Origin: an uncultured Elusimicrobiales bacterium | GTDB taxonomy: Bacteria > Elusimicrobiota > Elusimicrobia > Elusimicrobiales > Elusimicrobiaceae | Reading direction: 5' to 3' | NCBI GenBank assembly: GCA_905235355.1 | Contig: CAJOLM010000080.1 | Span: 1 to 5,657, forward strand | Length of the DNA stretch: 5,657 nucleotides | Shown: one piece after another, positions 1-5,583 of the stretch | How positions within the stretch are numbered: the stretch's first letter is position 1 | Layout of the letters: the number at the start of each line of letters is the position of its first letter | The notes under the pieces: model-generated | What the model was told of the DNA's origin: nothing | Database searches by the model: none | What the model saw: the letters and a program-made list of their open reading frames with translations, nothing else | Program-made: the position numbers and the translations under genes

Positions 1-1481
1 GTTACCGCGATGTCGCCCAAATTGCCGGTGGCAGCCATTTTAGCGTGGGCATTAGCCGGATTAATATACACAAAGTCCACCAGGTTAGTGGTGTGTGCGG
101 TTTTGGGCATATTAATTTTGGCGTCCCACATTTCTTCGGCGTTGCCGTGGTCGGCAGTAATCATGACAGCATAGTCTTTAGACAAGGCCGTCTCGGTTAC
201 TTTGCCCACGCACTCGTCCACCACTTCAATGGCCTTAACCACGGAATTAAAATTGCCCGTGTGCCCCACCATATCGCCGTTAGCAAAATTGATAATAATT
301 AAATCATATTTTTCATCTCCAATTTGCTTGACGGCTTCGTCTGCCACGCGGTAGGCTTCCATTTCCGGATGGTCGGCAAAGGTGGCCGGGTCAAAACGGC
401 CTTTGATTTCAATGCGGTCCTCGCCGGGGTACGGTTGGATTTGCTTCCCGTTAAAAAAGGAAGTAACGTGTTTAAATTTCTGCGTTTCCGCCAGGCGAAG
501 TTGTTTCAGCCCGGCATCTGAAATCACTTGCCCGAGCAAATGGTCCATGCCGCCGCCGTCCGTCATAGAAGGCAAGGCATTATACGGGAAGGAGTCATAA
601 TACTTGGTTAGCCCGCAATACACACACGGCACGCGGTTAATTTTGCCCGGATAGGCAGGGTCAATAAAAGCTTTGGTCAGCTGAATAGCGCGGTCTTGGC
701 GGAAGTTAAAGAAAATCACGCTGTCGCCTTCTGCCATACCCTTGTAATCGCCAAGCACCGTCGGCGGGATATACTCATCTACCATATTGCCGCCGTCGGG
801 CGTTTTCAAGGTTTCATAATCCGTTGTCACGGCTTCTTCGGCAGTAGCGGCGTGTGCGCCCTGGGCATGGGCAATTAAGTCATAGGCTTTGTCAGTTAGC
901 GCCCAGTTTTCGCTGCGGTCCATGGCATAGTAGCGGCCTTGGATAGTGGCAATTTTCCCCGCGCTGCATTGTTTGATTACTTCTTCTGTTTGGCGGATAA
1001 ATCCGACGGAAGATTTCGGCGGTGTATCGCGCCCGTCAGCAAAGAAATGCACCCAAATTTGTTTGATGCCTTTTTCGGCCGCGTATTTCAAAATGGCAAA
1101 TAAATGGTCTTGGTGGGCGTGTACGCCTTCATCTTGCACAAGGCCCATCAAATGCAGTGCTTTGTTATTTTTCAAACAATTATCAATGGCTGCAGCAAAC
1201 GGCGCCGCTTTAAACAAAGAGCCGTCTTCAATGGTGTCTTTTAAGCGTTTGAGCTCTTGGATAACAATGCGGCCTGCGCCCATGTTAAGGTGCCCGACTT
1301 CCGACGAGCCCATATAGCCCGCGGGCAAGCCCACCTGTTCGCCGGACGCTTCAATTTGCGTATGCGGCCATTGGGCTAAATACTTGTCCATATTGGGGGT
1401 GCGGGCATTACTGACGGCATTGTATTTGCCGGGGGCGGCATTCCCCCACCCATCCCGAATAATTAAAACCACTTTTTTCAT
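1..1481 (-). CDS. gpmI: 2,3-bisphosphoglycerate-independent phosphoglycerate mutase (3' end beyond the window)
   Basis: Cytoplasmic glycolytic and gluconeogenic enzyme that interconverts 3-phosphoglycerate and 2-phosphoglycerate using two metal ions and a phosphoserine intermediate. The frame is open from an ATG at 1481 to the left edge, giving 493 codons. The family is usually about 510 residues, so only about 20 C-terminal residues are missing; the last visible ones (GDIAV) fit the conserved 'DIAPT'-like end. Seen directly: the N-terminal metal-site motif RDGWG with D10; the nucleophile serine S60 in GSSEVGH; 'HFFADGRDTPP' and 'GRYYAMDR' of the phosphotransferase domain; D403 and H407 in NGDMVGH; D444 and H445 in TADHGN; and H463 in AHTTN. 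All expected metal ligands are therefore present. The start is fixed by AAGGAG (1492-1487) five bases before the ATG. It lies 44 bp downstream of the exonuclease gene on the same strand, so it may be co-transcribed with the kinase operon. No frameshift seen. Confidence 0.97.
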   Translation of the reverse strand, partial: MKKVVLIIRDGWGNAAPGKYNAVSNARTPNMDKYLAQWPHTQIEASGEQVGLPAGYMGSSEVGHLNMGAGRIVIQELKRLKDTIEDGSLFKAAPFAAAIDNCLKNNKALHLMGLVQDEGVHAHQDHLFAILKYAAEKGIKQIWVHFFADGRDTPPKSSVGFIRQTEEVIKQCSAGKIATIQGRYYAMDRSENWALTDKAYDLIAHAQGAHAATAEEAVTTDYETLKTPDGGNMVDEYIPPTVLGDYKGMAEGDSVIFFNFRQDRAIQLTKAFIDPAYPGKINRVPCVYCGLTKYYDSFPYNALPSMTDGGGMDHLLGQVISDAGLKQLRLAETQKFKHVTSFFNGKQIQPYPGEDRIEIKGRFDPATFADHPEMEAYRVADEAVKQIGDEKYDLIIINFANGDMVGHTGNFNSVVKAIEVVDECVGKVTETALSKDYAVMITADHGNAEEMWDAKINMPKTAHTTNLVDFVYINPANAHAKMAATGNLGDIAV

Positions 1482-1486
1482 AGTTA

Positions 1487-1508
1487 CTCCTTGCGGCGCA
1501 AACGCGCC
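1487..1508 (-). promoter_or_regulatory. gpmI ribosome binding site with small adjacent hairpin
   Basis: On the minus strand a short inverted repeat GGCGC-GTTT-GCGCC (1508-1495) ends two bases before the Shine-Dalgarno AAGGAG (1492-1487), which sits five bases before the gpmI ATG. The hairpin has only 5 bp in the stem and no T tract after it, so it does not look like a terminator. It could affect ribosome access or transcript stability, but this is a weak inference. No convincing -35/-10 pair was found in the 44-bp gap, which favours read-through from the upstream genes. Confidence 0.45.
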
Positions 1509-1525
1509 TTGTTTAATATAAAAAA

Positions 1526-2143
1526 TTAATGTTGGCTCTGCGGCAGCGGCGTAAGCCCCAGCACCACACCTTCGCGGCGTTTGAACTGGCAGGCTTGCAC
1601 TTCTTCTAAACTGTCCACACCCGCGCGGGCCAAATCTTGCAGGAAACAATACAGCACTTTTTGCGTCATGCGCACGTCGGCTAATGCCCGGTGCGCGCCC
1701 GCTGCATCAATGCCAAGCGCCTGGGCAATCATGCCTAAATTATTGCGCTGAAACCGCCCGTTTTTGCGCGCGAGCTTCAGCGTGTCCACTAGCGGATATT
1801 CCGGCAAGCGTAGTCCACAGGCAGCCATTTCGCTGCGCAAAAAAGACAAATCAAAATCTGCATTGTGCGCCACCAACACGCACCCATCTAATATATCTAA
1901 CAGCTGCGGCACAATGTCTGCAAAGCTCGGCGCAGTGGCCACCATTTCATTGGTGATACCGTGAATAGCAATCACTTCCGGATGCATGGGCATTCCGGGA
2001 TTGAGCAGCGTAGAAAACTCTTGCAGCGTGCGCCCGTTTTGGCTCACAGACACGGCAATTTCACAAATTTTTCCGCCGCCTGCGGGAGAAAGCCCCGTCG
2101 TTTCCGTATCCAGGACAGCAAATTTCACTTCGCTAATGTTCAT
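1526..2143 (-). CDS. DEDDh-family 3'-5' exonuclease (DnaQ/PolC exonuclease-like)
   Basis: Stand-alone exonuclease of the RNase T/DnaQ superfamily, 205 residues from the chosen start. These enzymes remove nucleotides from 3' ends using two metal ions. This one could be a proofreading subunit (epsilon-like), a repair nuclease or an RNA-trimming enzyme; the sequence alone does not decide. All catalytic residues are visible: Exo I D12 and E14 in LDTETTG, Exo II D98 in AHNADFD, and Exo III H151 and D156 in HRALADV, which marks the DEDDh rather than the DEDDy class. The catalytic domain fills about residues 5-170; the remaining 35-residue tail has no motif I recognise and could hold a partner-binding segment. 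The ATG at 2143 overlaps the stop of the membrane-protein gene as ATGA. An in-frame GTG five codons upstream (2158) is possible, but neither start has a Shine-Dalgarno sequence, so translational coupling through the ATGA is preferred. Confidence 0.93.
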   Translation of the reverse strand: MNISEVKFAVLDTETTGLSPAGGGKICEIAVSVSQNGRTLQEFSTLLNPGMPMHPEVIAIHGITNEMVATAPSFADIVPQLLDILDGCVLVAHNADFDLSFLRSEMAACGLRLPEYPLVDTLKLARKNGRFQRNNLGMIAQALGIDAAGAHRALADVRMTQKVLYCFLQDLARAGVDSLEEVQACQFKRREGVVLGLTPLPQSQH

Positions 2144-2853
2144 AATAACTGATACCACGCACAGCGGACCAAGAAACCCACTGCAGATGACCCTAAAATA
2201 CTAAACCACAAGGCAAAAGGCGATAGATCCATCAAGCGGTTTTTACGCGCCACCAAACACGCCCACACCCATATCCCAAACCACACCAGCCACCGCCAAC
2301 CGGGCAAGAGCAAAATTAAAAAGAAAATCAGGCGCATGAGCATGGTGACAAAGCTTTCGTCAATCGTCAAACTTTCACGCTCGTAAATATCCAGTTCCAC
2401 CATGTAAATAAACACACTAAACATTTTGGTAACTACCAATACACCAACTATGCACAAGGTCCACACCTCGGCCATAAACAATCCTGTTTGCGCCAGCATG
2501 TGCAACGGAGAGCATAAAAATAAAAATAAGATAACCAAAAAGTCATGTGCTAAAAAAGTCCACGTATATCCATGCTGCTGTCCTGTACGACATACAAACA
2601 AGCGATTGGCAACCATATAAAAAAGCGTAGCCAAAATCACCGATACATACCCCGGTATGGGCAGCACTTCGGCCAGCGGCCATTTCATTTGCAAATACGG
2701 CCAGCATAACCCCATGGCAATAGCCATAAACACAAGCCCTTGCCCCCAAGAGGCCGCGTGCGGATGTTTATTTCTCCACGCAAAAAAGTGTTTGTTATAA
2801 AACAACACCGCACAAATATAATACGCTAGTACCAAACGCCAAAAAACGATCAT
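2140..2853 (-). CDS. polytopic inner-membrane protein of unknown function
   Basis: A 237-residue, strongly hydrophobic protein with about seven or eight predicted membrane segments, roughly at residues 3-19, 38-54, 66-84, 100-120, 127-151, 169-184, 185-203 and 211-229 (judged by eye). I do not recognise the family. The main soluble stretch is a charged loop around residues 152-168 (ELDIYERESLTIDES) between segments 5 and 6, and there is a short basic loop near 203-207 (RKNR). Tryptophans and histidines are frequent, but no transporter, protease or acyltransferase signature is visible. The ATG overlaps the histidine kinase stop codon (ATGA) and has a strong Shine-Dalgarno AAGGAGG at 2864-2858. 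It should therefore be made in step with the kinase. A role as accessory or signalling partner of the kinase, or as a transporter it regulates, is suggested by context only. Confidence 0.88.
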   Translation of the reverse strand: MIVFWRLVLAYYICAVLFYNKHFFAWRNKHPHAASWGQGLVFMAIAMGLCWPYLQMKWPLAEVLPIPGYVSVILATLFYMVANRLFVCRTGQQHGYTWTFLAHDFLVILFLFLCSPLHMLAQTGLFMAEVWTLCIVGVLVVTKMFSVFIYMVELDIYERESLTIDESFVTMLMRLIFFLILLLPGWRWLVWFGIWVWACLVARKNRLMDLSPFALWFSILGSSAVGFLVRCAWYQLL

Positions 2854-4550
2854 TTTTCCTCCTTAGGTAAATGCAAAGTAAAAGTACTGCCGCTACCCGG
2901 CACAGATTGTACGCTTAATTCTCCGCCGTGCGCGCATGCCAGTTGGCGGCTGATAAACAACCCCAGCCCATAGCCTTCACTGTGGCCGTTAGCTTGACGG
3001 AACGGTTCAAACACCGCTTGGCATTGCTCCGGCGTCATACCAATGCCACTATCCTGCACGATAATTTGCGTTTCACTTGTTGTTTCTTGTGCATGGATAT
3101 AGATACTTCCTTTAGAAGTAAATTTTACAGCATTAGAAACTAAATTCATTACAATACGGTTTAGCAGTTTCGGATCCGCCCACGCAGACAGCCCTTTGTC
3201 TACTTGCAGTGTCATTTGTAGGCCTTTATTTTGCGCAACCGGTTCTTGTATATGAACAATGCTTTGCAATAGTGGCTGCAGCTCTACTTGCTCCCGTTGG
3301 GGAAGTGCCACCCCCGCTTCCACGCGCGATACCGCCAGCGCATCCTCCAACAGTGAGGTTAAATTCTGCGTTGCTTCCATCATGTGAGCTAGATATTCTT
3401 TTTGTTGATCTGCTGATACTTCCGAATTAGACATCATATAGATATATCCTTGCAGCCCAAGCAGCGGCGCACGCAAATCATGCGCGACGGCACGGAACAC
3501 TTGTTCTTTCATGTGGCTCACTTGCGTTTTGAGTTGCAAGGTCTGATAGTCTTTTAAATCCACAATCATTTTATTAAAAGAAACAGTGAGTTCTTTTAAC
3601 TCTTCCCAACCGACATCTTCATTAATTTGGTAATCCAAATTTCCGTGGCTGACCTCTTGCGCTCCGGTAATTAGCCGCGCAATCGGGCTTCCTAAACTAC
3701 GCGCAAAAATACGCGCGCCAAAATAGGCCAGCATGCCAATTGCCAGCAAAAACAGCCCTAGCACTATATTGGATAAATACAAGCTGCGCAGTGCTTCTTC
3801 CTTAGGTTGCAGTACGACGACATATACACCCAAACGCGGTGCTGAAGAAATCCCGCCCACAAGCGTTCCTTCTTGCGAGGCGATACCCGCAATCACCCGC
3901 ACTTTGCCATCTAGATATGGTGCCAATTTATCTGCCGGAACGCCCGGGTCCCACTGATACGGTCCGGTATACAAAATGCCGTCCGGGCGCGCTAAATAGA
4001 CTTGCCCGGTGCGCCCAATGCGCATTTGTTGCAAACGCTCTTGCAATTCAATCAAATTTTCCTGACCGTATAATACATATCCGGCCGATAAAGGATAGAT
4101 AAATTCCATCACCAGCTGTTCGCCCCCGGCCTCAATCATGCTAGCTTGCAAAGCGTCCGTGCGCAAAGGACGAACCAGCAAGCGGCTGGTACTTGTATCA
4201 AATGGCTCTTGATTAGGTTGGTTAGCCTGGGCAATCTCCTCACCATCTGCCTTTAACACAGAAAGCATGAGCAGATTTGTATCTGTCTGCAGCGCTTGCG
4301 TTAAAATAGGCTGCACCTCTTTTCCTTCCTGTAGTGCAGCTACCAACTCCGGTGCGAACGGTACATATCCGTTAATGGCATCTGCATACAACGGCAATTC
4401 CGAGGAAATAATTTCTGCTATATTGTAATGATTTTCTAAAATGTTATTTTGCTGCCGGTGTTGATAATACCCAAGCAGCAGCGCCATCGGCACAAGCGGC
4501 ATAAGTACCACGGTTACAAACAATTTAAACAGTTTAGAAAATATAGACAT
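2850..4550 (-). CDS. membrane-bound sensor histidine kinase with dCache-like periplasmic sensor
   Basis: A 566-residue transmembrane histidine kinase. Domains in order: TM1 at about 8-28; a periplasmic sensor at about 30-255, with the Cache-type stretch GRTGQVYLARPDGILY at 179-194; TM2 at about 257-278; a HAMP linker at about 279-333 (P289, E299, N304LDY); a short helix; HisKA at about 350-412 with phospho-acceptor H357 in AHDLRAPL; and an ATPase domain at about 455-563. The ATPase domain shows N473 in the N box (NLVSNAVKF), the G1 box D500-SGIGM, the F box FEPF at 514-517 and the G2 box GYGLGLF at 526-532, so the kinase core is intact. It would autophosphorylate H357 and pass phosphate to a response regulator, but none is encoded in this window. 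Cache sensors typically bind small molecules such as amino acids or carboxylates; the ligand here is unknown. The position after H357 is D with A at +4, so the usual (E/D)xx(T/N) phosphatase motif is incomplete. First gene of the leftward unit, followed by an ATGA overlap with the membrane protein gene. Confidence 0.95.
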   Translation of the reverse strand: MSIFSKLFKLFVTVVLMPLVPMALLLGYYQHRQQNNILENHYNIAEIISSELPLYADAINGYVPFAPELVAALQEGKEVQPILTQALQTDTNLLMLSVLKADGEEIAQANQPNQEPFDTSTSRLLVRPLRTDALQASMIEAGGEQLVMEFIYPLSAGYVLYGQENLIELQERLQQMRIGRTGQVYLARPDGILYTGPYQWDPGVPADKLAPYLDGKVRVIAGIASQEGTLVGGISSAPRLGVYVVVLQPKEEALRSLYLSNIVLGLFLLAIGMLAYFGARIFARSLGSPIARLITGAQEVSHGNLDYQINEDVGWEELKELTVSFNKMIVDLKDYQTLQLKTQVSHMKEQVFRAVAHDLRAPLLGLQGYIYMMSNSEVSADQQKEYLAHMMEATQNLTSLLEDALAVSRVEAGVALPQREQVELQPLLQSIVHIQEPVAQNKGLQMTLQVDKGLSAWADPKLLNRIVMNLVSNAVKFTSKGSIYIHAQETTSETQIIVQDSGIGMTPEQCQAVFEPFRQANGHSEGYGLGLFISRQLACAHGGELSVQSVPGSGSTFTLHLPKEEK

Positions 4551-4561
4551 ATACTTCTTTT

Positions 4562-4570
4562 ATTATACCA
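4562..4570 (-). promoter_or_regulatory. extended -10 promoter element of the histidine kinase operon
   Basis: The minus strand reads TGGTATAAT at 4570-4562: a consensus TATAAT with the TGn extension that lets sigma-70-type polymerase work without a good -35 box. At 16-18 bp upstream there is only AGGTAT-like sequence, which fits an extended -10 promoter or one that needs an activator. The expected transcription start would lie only about 5-8 bases before the kinase ATG at 4550. The transcript would then be nearly leaderless, with at most a weak AAGAAG as a ribosome site. Confidence 0.6.
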
Positions 4571-4591
4571 CTTACGCGTCCGGTATACCTA

Positions 4592-4615
4592 CCTATAGGT
4601 CCAAGGGCCTATAGG
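4592..4615. promoter_or_regulatory. 24-bp near-perfect palindrome, probable operator
   Basis: Arms CCTATAGGTCC (4592-4602) and GGGCCTATAGG (4605-4615) are reverse complements at 10 of 11 positions around a central AA. Each arm itself contains the 8-bp palindrome CCTATAGG. The element lies between the two divergent promoters, just upstream of the -35 region of the kinase operon and about 43-66 bp upstream of the -10-like box of the rightward gene. This layout fits a dimeric regulator serving one or both promoters. The regulator is unknown; the cognate response regulator of the kinase is one candidate. Another palindrome, GGTATACC (4582-4589), flanks it on the left. Confidence 0.6.
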
Positions 4616-4635
4616 ACATTAGGCACAAAGGCCCT
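4604..4635. repeat. inverted repeat overlapping the operator palindrome
   Basis: AGGGCCT at 4604-4610 is matched by its reverse complement AGGCCCT at 4629-4635, with outer CC and GG that can also pair if one A is bulged. It shares its left arm with the right half of the 24-bp palindrome, so the two structures are mutually exclusive as hairpins. It may be a second binding site or simply part of a composite regulatory region. Confidence 0.4.
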
Positions 4636-4657
4636 GGTAAGCTATCTATAGAAACAG

Positions 4658-4663
4658 TACAAT
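4658..4663 (+). promoter_or_regulatory. -10-like box of the small rightward gene
   Basis: TACAAT matches the -10 consensus at 5 of 6 positions and lies six bases before the ATG at 4670. Transcription would start at or next to the start codon, giving a leaderless message. No Shine-Dalgarno sequence precedes this ATG, which agrees. The -35 region (around 4635-4640, TGGTAA) is poor, so activation by a protein bound upstream is plausible. Confidence 0.45.
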
Positions 4664-4669
4664 ATAAGT

Positions 4670-4930
4670 ATGAAAAAGAATTGGTTGAGATTAAAACAAT
4701 TTTTCCGTACGCCCACTATTAGCCCGGAGTGGCAAGCAGCAGACGGCTTTGCGGAAATGGATATTGTAGATTTAAATGCCCAAGAGCGTGACTTTATTAA
4801 TGGTCAAACGCGTGAAATTATACGCAGCCAACAAGGGCCAACTACCGGTTTAAAGGCCGTTCAGACTTGGCCTGCGCCACGTCCATCCCGCCGCCATCAA
4901 ACCCGTTACGCTTTTAAATCGTGCAAATAG
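4670..4930 (+). CDS. small hypothetical protein, 86 residues
   Basis: I do not recognise this protein. It has a basic amphipathic N-terminus (residues 1-13, with K2, K3, R7, K9 and R13), a mixed to acidic middle (about 19-50, containing AEMDIVDLNAQERDF), and a basic proline-containing tail (PAPRPSRRHQTR, 68-79) ending in a single cysteine, C85. There is no membrane segment or signal peptide. Support for a real gene: it fills the space between a divergent promoter region and a strong terminator that begins 13 bp after its stop, and nothing on the opposite strand competes. Against it: there is no ribosome binding site, though a -10-like box six bases upstream suggests leaderless expression. The charge pattern would suit a nucleic-acid- or ribosome-associated protein, but that is speculation. 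Its divergent position next to the histidine kinase raises the possibility of shared regulation. Confidence 0.7.
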   Translation: MKKNWLRLKQFFRTPTISPEWQAADGFAEMDIVDLNAQERDFINGQTREIIRSQQGPTTGLKAVQTWPAPRPSRRHQTRYAFKSCK

Positions 4931-4943
4931 ATTTATGTGTGTT

Positions 4944-4973
4944 AAAAACCCCGGGCACTTGCCCGGGGTTTTT
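4944..4973. terminator. bidirectional intrinsic terminator
   Basis: A perfect 13-bp stem, AAAAACCCCGGGC pairing with GCCCGGGGTTTTT, with the loop ACTT. The GC core is 8 bp, flanked by A5 on the left and T5 on the right, so it ends in a U tract whichever strand is read. It lies 13 bp after the stop of the rightward 86-codon gene and 8 bp after the stop of the leftward pilin gene, and so insulates the two convergent genes. Confidence 0.95.
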
Positions 4974-4981
4974 GCATCACA

Positions 4982-5449
4982 CTATTGAATTTTATACATC
5001 TCATAGTCCGCATGAGTGGGGTCTGCCACCGCTTCGGTATTTCCAAAAAATCCTTGGCACATCCTGTTCTCTTTAGCAGTACTGTTTTGTGAACAATATA
5101 AAGTGCTTTCATCTAGTTGATATACAATCCATACGCTAGTCGGTAAAAAATTTGCCATCGCTTCCATGTGCGGTCGCCCCCCGACTCTGTTTAATCTAAT
5201 GAGAGACCAATTTTTTGAAAGCGCTGTTAAATCTGCCGATACATCTAACTCGTCCAAATTATCTGCATAATCTCCGTTAGCCAAGTAATACACTTGCTGT
5301 GCTCTACCAAGTGCGCTCATGGCGATAATGCCCTCCGTCAGTTTTGATTTATTAACTGCTTTTTGGTATTGCGGCAGTGCGACGGCGGCGAGTATACCGA
5401 TAATAAGTACAACAACCAGTAATTCAATTAGCGTAAATGCTTTTTTCAT
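4982..5449 (-). CDS. type IV pilin-like protein (prepilin, major pilin or pseudopilin)
   Basis: A 155-residue prepilin with a class III signal: leader MKKA, cleavage expected before F5, then FTLIELLVVV with the conserved glutamate at mature position 5 (E9). The hydrophobic helix (about 5-25) anchors it in the inner membrane before assembly and packs the filament core afterwards. Residue -1 is alanine rather than the usual glycine; prepilin peptidases generally accept this. The ALPQYQKAVNKSK region and the later YYLANGDYADNLDELDV stretch resemble pilin-like proteins of Elusimicrobiota and major pseudopilins. C119 and C131 could form the C-terminal disulfide loop of pilins. The ATG at 5449 follows AAAAGGAG (5464-5457) with a 7-bp gap. 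Its own promoter and the terminator right after the stop make it a single-gene transcript. No assembly genes are in the window, so whether it serves pili, secretion or DNA uptake cannot be told. Confidence 0.93.
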   Translation of the reverse strand: MKKAFTLIELLVVVLIIGILAAVALPQYQKAVNKSKLTEGIIAMSALGRAQQVYYLANGDYADNLDELDVSADLTALSKNWSLIRLNRVGGRPHMEAMANFLPTSVWIVYQLDESTLYCSQNSTAKENRMCQGFFGNTEAVADPTHADYEMYKIQ

Positions 5450-5488
5450 AACATTTCTCCTTTTGTAATTTTACTGTCCTACCCCCAT

Positions 5489-5516
5489 ATTGTATCAAAA
5501 AAAAAAAACAAGTCAA
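5489..5516 (-). promoter_or_regulatory. sigma-70-type promoter of the pilin gene with a T12 spacer tract
   Basis: On the minus strand TTGACT (5516-5511) is followed after 16 bp by TACAAT (5494-5489). Both boxes match the consensus at 5 of 6 positions. Transcription would start near 5482, giving a leader of about 33 nt that contains the AAAAGGAG ribosome site. Twelve consecutive T bases fill most of the spacer, so gain or loss of one base would shift it from 16 to 17 or 15 bp. Confidence 0.75.
5494..5511 (+). repeat. direct repeat copy 1: ATC, twelve A, CAA
   Basis: An 18-nt sequence consisting of ATC, a run of exactly twelve A (5497-5508) and CAA. An identical copy lies 97 bp further right at 5591-5608. 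This copy overlaps the spacer and the box edges of the leftward pilin promoter. Homopolymers of this length are prone to replication slippage. Confidence 0.85.
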
Positions 5517-5583
5517 GGCCTATTTTTGTCCACCAAACAACACCCCTTTTATGCTCTATTCTCCAACGGAAAAAAGAAAACGC

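Noticed and set aside
45..1317. Several plus-strand open frames of 60-123 codons across 45-302, 324-600, 696-878 and 946-1317
   Set aside because: All lie antisense to the intact gpmI gene, whose protein motifs are fully conserved, and none shows a domain or a ribosome site.
1495..1508. Hairpin GGCGC/GCGCC between the exonuclease and gpmI genes as a terminator
   Set aside because: The stem is only 5 bp and is followed by the ribosome site rather than a T tract.
2144..2158. GTG start five codons upstream for the exonuclease
   Set aside because: It has no Shine-Dalgarno sequence and a longer overlap with the upstream gene; the ATG in the ATGA overlap is a more usual coupled start. It cannot be excluded.
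1684..2204. Plus-strand open frames of 63-90 codons opposite the exonuclease gene
   Set aside because: They are antisense to a gene with all five catalytic residues, mutually overlapping, and of low-complexity composition without motifs.
2543..2749. Minus-strand 68-codon frame inside the membrane protein gene
   Set aside because: It is an alternate frame of the real coding sequence; the 237-residue frame has a strong ribosome site and coherent membrane segments.
2928..4102. Plus-strand open frames of 71-87 codons opposite the histidine kinase gene
   Set aside because: They are antisense to well-conserved kinase domains and have no supporting signals.
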